The notes beneath the pieces were generated by a model. It worked only from the letters and a program-made list of their open reading frames with translations. It was not told the origin of the DNA and did not search any database. Of a stretch of DNA of 59,301 bases, positions 51,330 to 59,301 are shown piece after piece. The stretch's first letter is position 1. Each line of letters opens with the position of its first letter. The DNA lies in contig CALUJF010000015.1 in NCBI GenBank assembly GCA_944320855.1, positions 1 to 59,301 on the forward strand, in the 5' to 3' direction. Source of the DNA: an uncultured Phocaeicola sp. (GTDB lineage: Bacteria; Bacteroidota; Bacteroidia; Bacteroidales; Bacteroidaceae). Made by a program: the position numbers and the translations under genes.

Positions 51330-52808
51330 TTACTTGTTTATGATTTCCAGATACTTTTGATATGCTTCATTCCAGCTTTCCGAATCCATAGGATTATATG
51401 TAGAAAGCTCTACGTTTGCAGAAATTACATTTCTCATTTCCTGAAGTGAACTTACAATACCTACAGCCTTAGCCTGAAGCATGATATTACCTACAGATGA
51501 AGCCTCAGCCGGGCCTGCAATCACAGGAAGTCCTATAGCATTTGAAGTGAACTGATTAAGAAGCGCATTTCTTGAGCCTCCACCAATAACATGAAGTTTC
51601 TCAATAGGATTTTCGGCCAATGTCTTAAATACATCAAGAGTTTCACGATATTTCATTGCAAGACTCTCGAAAATCATTCTTATATAAGCAGCATGAGTCT
51701 GAGGTGCAGTCTGTCCTGTTCTCTTACAGTATTCATTGATTGCCTCTGGCATATCTGCAGGATTTACGAAGAGTGCATCATCCGGATTGATGAAACATTT
51801 GAAAGCCTCAGCTTCAGAAGCCATCGTAACCATATCAGGATATGAATATTCTATACCGTCTTTCTTCCAGTATTTCAGACACTGTTCCACAATCCACATT
51901 CCGGTGATATTCTTCAGAAGTCTGATTGTACCGTCAACACCTCCTTCATTGGTTATATTGTATTCAGCAGTTTTTTCATTAACGACCGGGTGTTCTGTTT
52001 CAATACCCATCAGCGACCATGTACCGGAACTCAGATAAGCAAAATTATTATCCAAGGCAGGAATTGCCGCAACTGCTGAAGCCGTATCGTGTTCTGCTAC
52101 AGCTACGACAGGTACAGACTGTATCTGAAGTTCTTCAGCCAGTTCGTCTGTTATATTTCCAATCACAGTGCCGGGCTTTACAATAGGAGCCCACATCTCC
52201 TTATCTACCGATATACTTTCAAGAAGAACATTATCCCAATCACGAGTATCAGGATTCAGCAATCCGGAAGTAGAAGCTATGGTATATTCCGTAACTTTCT
52301 TTCCTGTCAGCATATAGTTCAAAGCATCCGGAATAAAGAGTATTTTATCAGCGTCCTGCAATGATTTGCATTTGCGATTGTTCATCACATAAAGCTGGAA
52401 TATAGTATTGAAATCCATATGCTGTATGCCACTGCGCATATATACATCTCTGGAATTCATCACCTTATCGAAATACTCCTCTTTCTTTCCAATAGTCTGC
52501 GGGTCCCTGTATGCATATGGAATGCCGCATAATTCACCGTCAGAATTCACACAAACGATATCAACTCCCCAAGTATCGATACCTGCCGAAGTTACAGGTA
52601 CTCCCTTACGTGCAACCTCCACAAATCCTTTCTTCAGATTTTCATACAATGAATAAATGTTCCAATAGAAATGTCCGTTCCACTGCAACATCTGGTTTGG
52701 AAAACGTGTTATCTCTTCCAAGGTTAACTTCTCCCCTTCCAGTTTTCCAAGTATAGTCCTGCCGCTTGTGGCACCTAAATCGAATGCGATAAAATAGTTT
52801 ACTTTCAT
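51330..52808 (-). CDS. rhaB: Rhamnulokinase
   Basis: A 492-residue FGGY-family kinase. N-terminal ATP site: FIAFDLGATSGRTILGKLEG; substrate-site SAGIDTWGVDIVCVNSDGEL; second phosphate loop LSSGTWSLMGIETEHPVVNE; adenosine site LHVIGGGSRNALLNQFTSNA. It phosphorylates L-rhamnulose at O1. First gene of the minus-strand operon (rhaK in B. thetaiotaomicron), divergent from rhaR across 126 bp. Confidence 0.97.
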   Translation of the reverse strand: MKVNYFIAFDLGATSGRTILGKLEGEKLTLEEITRFPNQMLQWNGHFYWNIYSLYENLKKGFVEVARKGVPVTSAGIDTWGVDIVCVNSDGELCGIPYAYRDPQTIGKKEEYFDKVMNSRDVYMRSGIQHMDFNTIFQLYVMNNRKCKSLQDADKILFIPDALNYMLTGKKVTEYTIASTSGLLNPDTRDWDNVLLESISVDKEMWAPIVKPGTVIGNITDELAEELQIQSVPVVAVAEHDTASAVAAIPALDNNFAYLSSGTWSLMGIETEHPVVNEKTAEYNITNEGGVDGTIRLLKNITGMWIVEQCLKYWKKDGIEYSYPDMVTMASEAEAFKCFINPDDALFVNPADMPEAINEYCKRTGQTAPQTHAAYIRMIFESLAMKYRETLDVFKTLAENPIEKLHVIGGGSRNALLNQFTSNAIGLPVIAGPAEASSVGNIMLQAKAVGIVSSLQEMRNVISANVELSTYNPMDSESWNEAYQKYLEIINK

Positions 52809-52837
52809 AAAACAAATGGTTAACTTTGATTATGAAG

Positions 52838-52918
52838 CAAAAATACTCACTCAAAAATCAAACATCATGTAAAAAATGATGTTAGAAATGGAAGATTTGA
52901 TGGAATTGCATATCTTTG
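52838..52918. promoter_or_regulatory. Divergent rhaB/rhaR control region with dyad
   Basis: On the minus strand a -7-like TATTTTTG (52845-52838) serves rhaB; on the plus strand TATCTTTG (52911-52918) serves rhaR. Between them lies a perfect inverted repeat AACATCAT-gtaaaaa-ATGATGTT (52861-52883), centred about 30 bp upstream of the rhaB -7 box. This is the expected place for RhaR binding. Confidence 0.6.
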
Positions 52919-52934
52919 CATAAATCCAAATATC

Positions 52935-53825
52935 ATGAAAAACGATTTAACAAAAAACTATAAATACCTTATAAGCAGCCAGCATGATGATGACTGGGGT
53001 ATAACAGTCAACACCGTAGGATGTGAAACTATATGTAAGGATTACGAAACTTACCCTCCACGTACAGGGCATCCTGCACAGTTTTTCTTCACTCCCTCCA
53101 GAGGCAGAAAACTGGACAGCTATCAACTGTTATACATAACAAAGGGTAAAGGTATCTTCTTTACATCTCCGGAAAAAAATATGGAAATAAAAGAAGGTGA
53201 CATGATTATACTGCGTCCTCACCAGTGGCATAGCTATATGCCCGACAAGAAAACAGGATGGACAGAAATGTGGATTGGTTTCGAGGGAGCAAACATGGAC
53301 AGCAGATTCAAGAATAATTTTTTCAATAAAGAACAGATTATATATAGAATAGGTGTACATGACAATATTGTAAACCTGTATAATCAAGCCATAAAAGTAG
53401 CCAACGAAGAGAAAGCGGCATGCCAGCAATATCTTGCAGGTATAGCAAACCTGATTTTAGGTATGACTATGTATTACGACTACAACAGATGTTTCGATAC
53501 TGCCACTGAGGAACAAATAGACAAGGCCAAAATCATAATAAGAGAAAATCTGCTGACAGGAATAACAGCTGAAAATGTAGCTTCCAAGATAAACATGAGC
53601 TATTCATGGTTCCGCAAACTATTCAAGGACTACACTGGGGTATCACCTGCACACTATATTCAAGAACTGAAAATACAGGAAGCCAAACAGTTATTGTCCG
53701 GAAGTGACAGTAATATAAAGGAAATATCATACTATCTCGGATTTGACGATATTGCCTATTTTTCAAAAGTTTTCAAGAAATATACAGGACTTACACCTAT
53801 TGAGTATAAAAAGATATACTATTAA
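52935..53825 (+). CDS. rhaR: AraC-family transcriptional activator of rhamnose genes
   Basis: A 296-residue regulator with a cupin-like sugar-sensing N-terminal domain (LLYITKGKGIFFTSPEKN, ILRPHQWHSYMPDKKTGW) and a C-terminal pair of AraC helix-turn-helix motifs (GITAENVASKINMSYSWFRK, then YLGFDDIAYFSKVFKKYTGL with the closing TPIEYKK). In B. thetaiotaomicron, RhaR is the positive regulator of the rhamnose operon; divergent placement supports the same role here. The next gene begins 14 nt after its stop. Confidence 0.93.
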   Translation: MKNDLTKNYKYLISSQHDDDWGITVNTVGCETICKDYETYPPRTGHPAQFFFTPSRGRKLDSYQLLYITKGKGIFFTSPEKNMEIKEGDMIILRPHQWHSYMPDKKTGWTEMWIGFEGANMDSRFKNNFFNKEQIIYRIGVHDNIVNLYNQAIKVANEEKAACQQYLAGIANLILGMTMYYDYNRCFDTATEEQIDKAKIIIRENLLTGITAENVASKINMSYSWFRKLFKDYTGVSPAHYIQELKIQEAKQLLSGSDSNIKEISYYLGFDDIAYFSKVFKKYTGLTPIEYKKIYY

Positions 53826-53839
53826 TAAAAGCACAATAC

Positions 53840-56773
53840 ATGAAATGTAAACTGACAAAAATTGATAAAAAAAATACTGTAATATTAAGACTCTTGCTTC
53901 TGTTATGGATATTTGCTGCAGCAGAACCTGTCTTTTCTGAAAAGCATTACGTTTTCACACCATTGGACGCATCCCAAGGACTGTCCGGCAATAAAGTCAG
54001 AAACATATCACAACTACCGGACGGACGTATGATGATTACCACAGAAGGACAAATAAACATATACGACGGAACCAGCTTTACATATCTTCACTATAACAAA
54101 AACAACATATGCCGATTATCGGAATATTCTGGATTTAACCATACGTATGTGGATAACAACGGATATGTGTGGGTTAAGAACAATCATACTTTAATGGTTG
54201 CCGACATTACACGCGAAGAATTCCTAAGTCGTCCGGATTCCATATTCAGAGAATGGGGAATAAACACACCTTTGAAAGATTTGTTCATGGACAAATATTG
54301 TGATTTATGGGTTATCACGGAAAAAGACGATTTATTACACATAAGTAAAGACAGGAAAAATACATTTATTTTCAAAAATAAGGTTTCACTGGACAATGAT
54401 CAGATTTATGATTTAGGAGTAATAGACGACAAACTTTATCTATTCTATAAATCAGGAATGCTGATATGCCATGATATAGTGTCAGGAAAAGAATTGTACA
54501 GACGTAATGTACCGGCCGACCTGCCAAAAACACTATACGGAAATACTTCGTATGTAGTACAAGGCCATGATTCGTTTTATCAGTTATGTAATGGCACAGG
54601 CGGTGGCATAATGCTAAATTTCAACATATATAAAAAGAACTGGGAAATAGTCATGAACACAGACTCATGGTTCAACTATCTTTCCATTGACCGCGACGGC
54701 AGCATTTGGGTTAGCGGACATGACGGACTCTACAACATTTCACCCGATCTGAAAGAAAAGCAATACATACAGACACTTAAACTGGTTGACGGTAGAAAGA
54801 TTGACACAGAAATAAGCACGCTGTACAATGACCTTCAGGGTGGAATGTGGATAGGTACGTTAAATCGTGGTATCCTATATTACCATCCTAACCGTTTTCG
54901 TTTTCAAAATATCGGAAAAGTGATGTTCTCTCTTCCCGAAGAAACTTCAATGCACGTGACAGGATTTGAAGAGACTGAGAACAAAGATATCATAGTAAAG
55001 ACTGATACAGGAAATTATTTATATAGCCCCAAATCAGGCAGCATTTCAGTGTATAAAGGTAAGGTAACGACCATTAAAGAAGAAAAAATCGATCATCTCA
55101 ATAATAAAAGAATACTTCAGACTGCCAAAATCGGAAAAGAGATATTGGCAGGTATTACCAGAGACGGTTGGTTTAGATATGATAAACAAAACAATAAAAC
55201 AGATTTCCATCCGACATGTCATCCTTGCAACTGTATTTATACGGCAGGAAGTGGAAAAGTTTGGATTGGATTAGAAGACGGACTTATGCTACTGGACGTG
55301 AGAACCGGGAAAGAACACAGATTTCATACATCCGATGGCCTTGTAAATAATTCAGTCCGTAGCATAATACAAACGCCTGACAGTTCCGTATGGATTTCCA
55401 CTGCCAATGGAATAAGCAACATGCAAGCGAACAGAAACACAGCCGATTCGCTTGGATACTCATTTGTCAACTTCAATCAATATGACGGAGTCATAACCGA
55501 TGAGTTTTGCGAACGTTCTGTCTATATCACTTCCGACAACACCATCTACTGGGGTGGTATTAACGGTTTCAACATATTGAATACATCTTCTGCACAAAAA
55601 GAAGAAATCCCTTATTTGCCATTGTTCGTCGGATTTAACCTGTTTGGAGAGAAAATCAACAACGGAATGTATTATCATGATAAGCAGATATTAAAAAATC
55701 CTATAACAACGACAAAAGAGATTGTTCTGCGCCATGACCAGAACTTTTTTACAATAGAGTTTGCCGCCATGAACTACATAAATCCGACACAGACATACTA
55801 TCGTTATCAACTTAACGGAATAGACAAGACTGAACAGGAAATCCATTCAACAGACGGTAGAGGAAGTGCCACTTACACAGATTTGCCTCCCGGTGACTAT
55901 ACATTCAAAGTACGCGCTACAGGAAACGGCAAAGGATGGACAGATAAATATGCCGAGCTTAAAATACGAGTAAAAGCCCCGTTCTGGAAAACCGGATATG
56001 CTTATACCGTCTATATAATATTAGCCGGCAGCTGCATAGCAGCTTTCATACTTCTATATATCAGAAAAAAGAAACGAAGCATAATACGTGAACAGAAAGA
56101 AAAACTGGATGAAATGAAAACAACATTCATCCAAAACATTAATCAGGAACTGGAAGAACCGATTAAAAAGATAATTTCTCCTCTGGATGCTGTAATTATG
56201 CACATGGACGAAGGAAGGAACAAATTACAACTGCAGTCTATTCGTCAGAATGCTACAGAACTACAAACATTAGTAAAGCAACTTTCAAAAGGAGCATTAT
56301 TGCCTATACCAACCGACGAAAACAATATAAACCTAGATGTACTGATTATTGAGATGCGTCAATTGCTGGAACAGCAAGAAACAAGAAAGAAACAAATAAA
56401 TACTATCAACGAGAAAGAAGAAAAACAGGAACTCTTAAGCGAAACAGACGAAGCATTTATACGAAAAGTCCTTAAAAATGTAGAACAGAATCTGGACAAT
56501 CAGGAATACTCCGTGGAAACACTAAGTCGCGACATGGGAATGGACCGCACTGGACTTTACCGTAAGTTGATAGCTTTGGTTGGAAAAACGCCTACCAGTT
56601 TTATACGCTCCGTTCGTCTTAAACGGGCAGCACAACTGCTGGAAAAAGGTTATACTGTTGCCGAAGTGGCAGACAGTGTTGGCTTCAGCACTTCAAGCTA
56701 TCTGTGTAAATGTTTTCAGGAAGAATTTGGTGTACGTCCTTCACAATACGTCCAACAACTGAAAAAGCATTGA
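53840..56773 (+). CDS. HTCS-derived transmembrane regulator lacking kinase and receiver domains
   Basis: A 977-residue protein that begins like a hybrid two-component system regulator: signal anchor, beta-propeller sensor (LDASQGLSGNKVRNISQLPD, DLQGGMWIGTLNRGILYYHP), Y_Y_Y domain (YRYQLNGIDKTEQ, LPPGDYTFKVRAT) and one membrane helix (about 720-742). The histidine-containing helix is present as FIQNINQELEEPIKK, where Gln769 replaces the phospho-accepting His of NISHELRTP. The second dimerisation helix remains (IRQNATELQTLVKQLSK). No ATPase domain and no receiver domain follow; a linker leads to an AraC HTH (SVETLSRDMGMDRTGLYRKL, VAEVADSVGFSTSSYLCKCF). Normal HTCS proteins are about 1300-1450 residues. 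It probably signals by conformation, not phosphorylation. Confidence 0.9.
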   Translation: MKCKLTKIDKKNTVILRLLLLLWIFAAAEPVFSEKHYVFTPLDASQGLSGNKVRNISQLPDGRMMITTEGQINIYDGTSFTYLHYNKNNICRLSEYSGFNHTYVDNNGYVWVKNNHTLMVADITREEFLSRPDSIFREWGINTPLKDLFMDKYCDLWVITEKDDLLHISKDRKNTFIFKNKVSLDNDQIYDLGVIDDKLYLFYKSGMLICHDIVSGKELYRRNVPADLPKTLYGNTSYVVQGHDSFYQLCNGTGGGIMLNFNIYKKNWEIVMNTDSWFNYLSIDRDGSIWVSGHDGLYNISPDLKEKQYIQTLKLVDGRKIDTEISTLYNDLQGGMWIGTLNRGILYYHPNRFRFQNIGKVMFSLPEETSMHVTGFEETENKDIIVKTDTGNYLYSPKSGSISVYKGKVTTIKEEKIDHLNNKRILQTAKIGKEILAGITRDGWFRYDKQNNKTDFHPTCHPCNCIYTAGSGKVWIGLEDGLMLLDVRTGKEHRFHTSDGLVNNSVRSIIQTPDSSVWISTANGISNMQANRNTADSLGYSFVNFNQYDGVITDEFCERSVYITSDNTIYWGGINGFNILNTSSAQKEEIPYLPLFVGFNLFGEKINNGMYYHDKQILKNPITTTKEIVLRHDQNFFTIEFAAMNYINPTQTYYRYQLNGIDKTEQEIHSTDGRGSATYTDLPPGDYTFKVRATGNGKGWTDKYAELKIRVKAPFWKTGYAYTVYIILAGSCIAAFILLYIRKKKRSIIREQKEKLDEMKTTFIQNINQELEEPIKKIISPLDAVIMHMDEGRNKLQLQSIRQNATELQTLVKQLSKGALLPIPTDENNINLDVLIIEMRQLLEQQETRKKQINTINEKEEKQELLSETDEAFIRKVLKNVEQNLDNQEYSVETLSRDMGMDRTGLYRKLIALVGKTPTSFIRSVRLKRAAQLLEKGYTVAEVADSVGFSTSSYLCKCFQEEFGVRPSQYVQQLKKH

Positions 56774-56836
56774 TAAATTTCAACCAATATATTGTTATCT
56801 GCAACATATTTACAACTTTTTCTTATGCCATCATGA

Positions 56837-56844
56837 TAATTTTG
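56837..56844 (+). promoter_or_regulatory. -7 promoter element of the GH31 gene
   Basis: TAATTTTG, about 70 nt before the ATG at 56915. No -33 TTTG at normal spacing, consistent with an activated promoter. Confidence 0.4.
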
Positions 56845-56914
56845 CATGTACGATAAACATTGAATCCACATTTTAAAGTGTAATTAAATTATCTCTTAAT
56901 CAAAAATACAAACC

Positions 56915-59301
56915 ATGAGAAAAAGTTTATTGATTTTAGCATTATGTTCATTGCCGATTTTTGTATGGTCGCAAAAATACCAAAAAACAGAAAACGGCAT
57001 CAAGACTTCCATCAATGATAAAAACATAGATGTAGAAGTTCAGTGGTTCACCCCAAACAGTCTGAGAATTTTAAAGACACCGTTAGGAAAGACCGTAGAA
57101 AAGAAAAGCCTCTCCGTTATTGCAAAGCCGAATAAGTCCGGAGTAAGAATCGCCACATCAGACAACAGCAGAATTGTAATGAAAAGCCCTGTACTGACTG
57201 TTACGCTCAATACAGAAAATGGTATAATGACCTATGCCAAAACCGACGGTACTATTCTATTGAAAGAGAATGAAAACTCAAAGCCTTTTACTCCGATGAA
57301 GGATGCCGATAGAGATGCATATACCGTTTATCAGGGATTTATAACAGATAAAGAAGAAGGGTTGTACGGTCTGGGACAGTTACAGAACGGACAGATGATG
57401 CAACGCAACATGAGTAAATTATTAATTCAAGGTAATATTGAAGATGTATCACCTATCTTTCAGTCAACTAAAGGTTATGGAGTATTTTGGGACAATTATT
57501 CCGCAACTACTTATACAGACAATGAAAATGAGACCTCATTCAGTTCCGAAGTGGGAGACTGCATTGATTACTACTTCATGTATGGCGGTTCTGCCGACGG
57601 AGTTATAGCACAGGTACGTGCTTTGACAGGAGAAGTACCGATGATGCCACTGTGGAGCTACGGATTTATGCAGAGTAAGGAAAGATACAAAAGCCAGGAA
57701 GAAACTGTAGGTGTGGTAAAAAAATACAGAGAATTAGGTATTCCATTAGACTGTATCATACAAGACTGGCAATACTGGGGACATAACTATCTGTGGAATG
57801 CAATGGACTTCCGCAATCCGTCTTTTGACAATCCTAAAGCCATGATTGACAGCATACACGGAATGAACGCGCGTATGATGATATCTATATGGTCTTCCTT
57901 CGGACCGGCAACAAAACCATACCGTACATTAGATAAAGAAGGGTTCTTATTCAACATGGAAACATGGCCACAATCAGGAATTGAAGGCTGGCCTCCTAAT
58001 ATGGAATATCCATCAGGAGTTAGAGTGTACGATTGTTACAACCCTAAGGCACGTGACATTTACTGGGATTACCTTAACAAAGGAATCTTCCAATTAGGTA
58101 TGGACGGATGGTGGATGGATTCAACAGAGCCTGACCATTTCAACTGGAAAGACAGCGATTTTGACCGCCAGACTTACTTAGGTTCATACCGCAGCGTACG
58201 CAATGCATATCCTCTTATGACTGTTGGAGGTGTTTACGACCATCAGCGTGCAGAAACCAGCGACAAACGTGTTATCATATTAACCCGTTCAGGTTTCCTC
58301 GGACAACAACGTTATGCCTCAAACGTATGGTCTGGCGACGTACAGTCATCATGGGATATGTTCCGTAAACAAATAACTGCCGGACTGAACTTCTCACTAA
58401 CAGGAATGCCACATTGGAATTCTGATTTGGGAGGCTTTTTCGCCGGCTCATATAACACTAATGGAAATACCAGTGCCACAAGAAACCCAATGTATCAGGA
58501 ACTTTATGTACGCTGGTTACAATTCGGAGTTTTCTGTCCGATGATGCGTAGTCACGGTGCCGACACTCCTCGTGAATTTTTCTGGTACGGCAAAGCCGGC
58601 GAACCAGTTTATGACGCATTGGTAGATGCTGTGAAATTACGTTATTCCCTACTGCCTTATATCTATTCTACAGCATGGGAGGTTTCACACAGACAGTCAA
58701 CATTTATGCGTGCCCTCTACATGGATTTCCTGAATGACAAAAACACATGGAAAATAGGTAACGAATACATGTTCGGAAAAGCATTCCTCGTAGCGCCTGT
58801 ACTTCATGCGCAATACACACCTGAGCAAAAACAAAATATCTTAAAAGAGAACGAAGGATGGAATAAGACAACAAACAATCAGGTAAACCTTTCATTAAAT
58901 GTTGACTTTACACAGTCTAAAGAAATGGAAGTTTATCTTCCATCAGGAAACAAATGGTATAATTACTGGACTAACGAGGATTTCGACGGTGGGCAAAAAT
59001 TGAAAATCAAGACATCACTTGACAGAATACCGCTTTTTATCCGTGCAGGAAGCATCATACCTACAGGTCCGGATGTGCAATATACAAACGAGAAGGAATG
59101 GGATAATCTGATAATAAACGTATATCCGGGAGCGGACGGAACATTTACACTTTATGAAGACGAAAGTGACAATTACAATTATGAGTCCGGAGCATACACA
59201 GAAATACAAATGAAATGGAACGACACAAAACGTATTCTCACAATTGATGCACGTAAAGGTGAATATAACGGTATGCTGACCAAACGTAACTTTACCATAC
59301 G
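56915..59301 (+). CDS. GH31 family alpha-glycosidase (3' end outside the window)
   Basis: An open frame of 795 codons that runs off the right edge with no stop. It begins with a signal peptide (MRKSLLILALCSLPIFVWSQ). The N-terminal GH31 galactose-mutarotase-like domain has GLYGLGQLQNGQMM. The catalytic barrel carries the nucleophile Asp402 in DGWWMDSTEPD and the acid/base Asp475 in VWSGDVQSSW, with MPHWNSDLGGFF and CPMMRSHGAD between sugar-binding loops. A DUF5110-type C-terminal beta domain starts near PSGNKWYNYWTNE. Alpha-glucosidase and alpha-xylosidase are both possible. It follows the HTCS-like gene and is its likely target. Confidence 0.93.
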   Translation, partial: MRKSLLILALCSLPIFVWSQKYQKTENGIKTSINDKNIDVEVQWFTPNSLRILKTPLGKTVEKKSLSVIAKPNKSGVRIATSDNSRIVMKSPVLTVTLNTENGIMTYAKTDGTILLKENENSKPFTPMKDADRDAYTVYQGFITDKEEGLYGLGQLQNGQMMQRNMSKLLIQGNIEDVSPIFQSTKGYGVFWDNYSATTYTDNENETSFSSEVGDCIDYYFMYGGSADGVIAQVRALTGEVPMMPLWSYGFMQSKERYKSQEETVGVVKKYRELGIPLDCIIQDWQYWGHNYLWNAMDFRNPSFDNPKAMIDSIHGMNARMMISIWSSFGPATKPYRTLDKEGFLFNMETWPQSGIEGWPPNMEYPSGVRVYDCYNPKARDIYWDYLNKGIFQLGMDGWWMDSTEPDHFNWKDSDFDRQTYLGSYRSVRNAYPLMTVGGVYDHQRAETSDKRVIILTRSGFLGQQRYASNVWSGDVQSSWDMFRKQITAGLNFSLTGMPHWNSDLGGFFAGSYNTNGNTSATRNPMYQELYVRWLQFGVFCPMMRSHGADTPREFFWYGKAGEPVYDALVDAVKLRYSLLPYIYSTAWEVSHRQSTFMRALYMDFLNDKNTWKIGNEYMFGKAFLVAPVLHAQYTPEQKQNILKENEGWNKTTNNQVNLSLNVDFTQSKEMEVYLPSGNKWYNYWTNEDFDGGQKLKIKTSLDRIPLFIRAGSIIPTGPDVQYTNEKEWDNLIINVYPGADGTFTLYEDESDNYNYESGAYTEIQMKWNDTKRILTIDARKGEYNGMLTKRNFTI

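Overview
The window is chromosomal DNA from a gut-type Bacteroidales bacterium, most like Bacteroides, Phocaeicola or a close relative. The evidence is a SusC/SusD locus, a DUF4374 siderophore lipoprotein, BACON, DUF1573 and DUF4421 proteins, a hybrid two-component-like regulator, and the Bacteroidetes promoter element TAnnTTTG in front of many genes. The DNA is AT-rich. I see no rRNA, tRNA, CRISPR array, insertion sequence or prophage. The taxonomic call is inference from gene families.

Region 1 (315-15,354, minus strand) is one nine-gene operon: SusC, SusD, a Calx-beta-like lipoprotein, a BACON-like lipoprotein, two leucine-rich-repeat (LRR) lipoproteins, a lipoprotein subtilisin-like protease, a DUF1573 protein and a small lipocalin-like lipoprotein. 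Gaps are 30 nt or less, seven products are lipoproteins, and there is no glycan-degrading enzyme. It reads as a surface machine for capturing, cutting and importing protein or peptide. A 1.4-kb gene-free gap follows (15,355-16,787), holding a dyad by the likely susC promoter, a 23-bp tandem repeat and an orphan terminator-like hairpin.

Region 2 (16,788-19,948) is an accessory patch: an AAA-ATPase/PD-(D/E)XK protein and two divergent toxin-antitoxin modules, higBA and hicAB, each with a palindrome at its promoter. Region 3 (20,011-26,716) has a CNNM/CorC-like membrane protein and a three-gene operon matching the xenosiderophore uptake system XusABC.

Region 4 (26,770-36,973) is mostly housekeeping: aroA, a small Cys/His membrane protein, a metal ABC permease, tsaE, an orphan Imm17-like gene, pepD, a flippase-like protein, rsmA, mgtE and a DUF349 protein. 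Region 5 (36,983-42,828) is redox metabolism: a fused NfnA-NfnB-type ferredoxin:NADP oxidoreductase divergent from a TPR protein, a ferredoxin and a 2-oxoacid:ferredoxin oxidoreductase (korA, korB, korC), with an extra 56-residue membrane ORF between korA and korB. Region 6 (42,896-48,077) is an envelope operon: putative porin, anchored solute-binding protein, Gfo/Idh/MocA oxidoreductase and DUF4421 protein.

Region 7 (48,092-59,301) is L-rhamnose catabolism: rhaB-rhaA-rhaT-rhaD on the minus strand, divergent from an AraC-type activator (rhaR). Downstream of rhaR are a transmembrane beta-propeller regulator that kept its dimerisation helices and AraC DNA-binding domain but lost the histidine, ATPase and receiver parts, and a GH31 glycosidase cut by the window end. 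The most unusual items are the protease/LRR SusCD operon and this stripped-down regulator.
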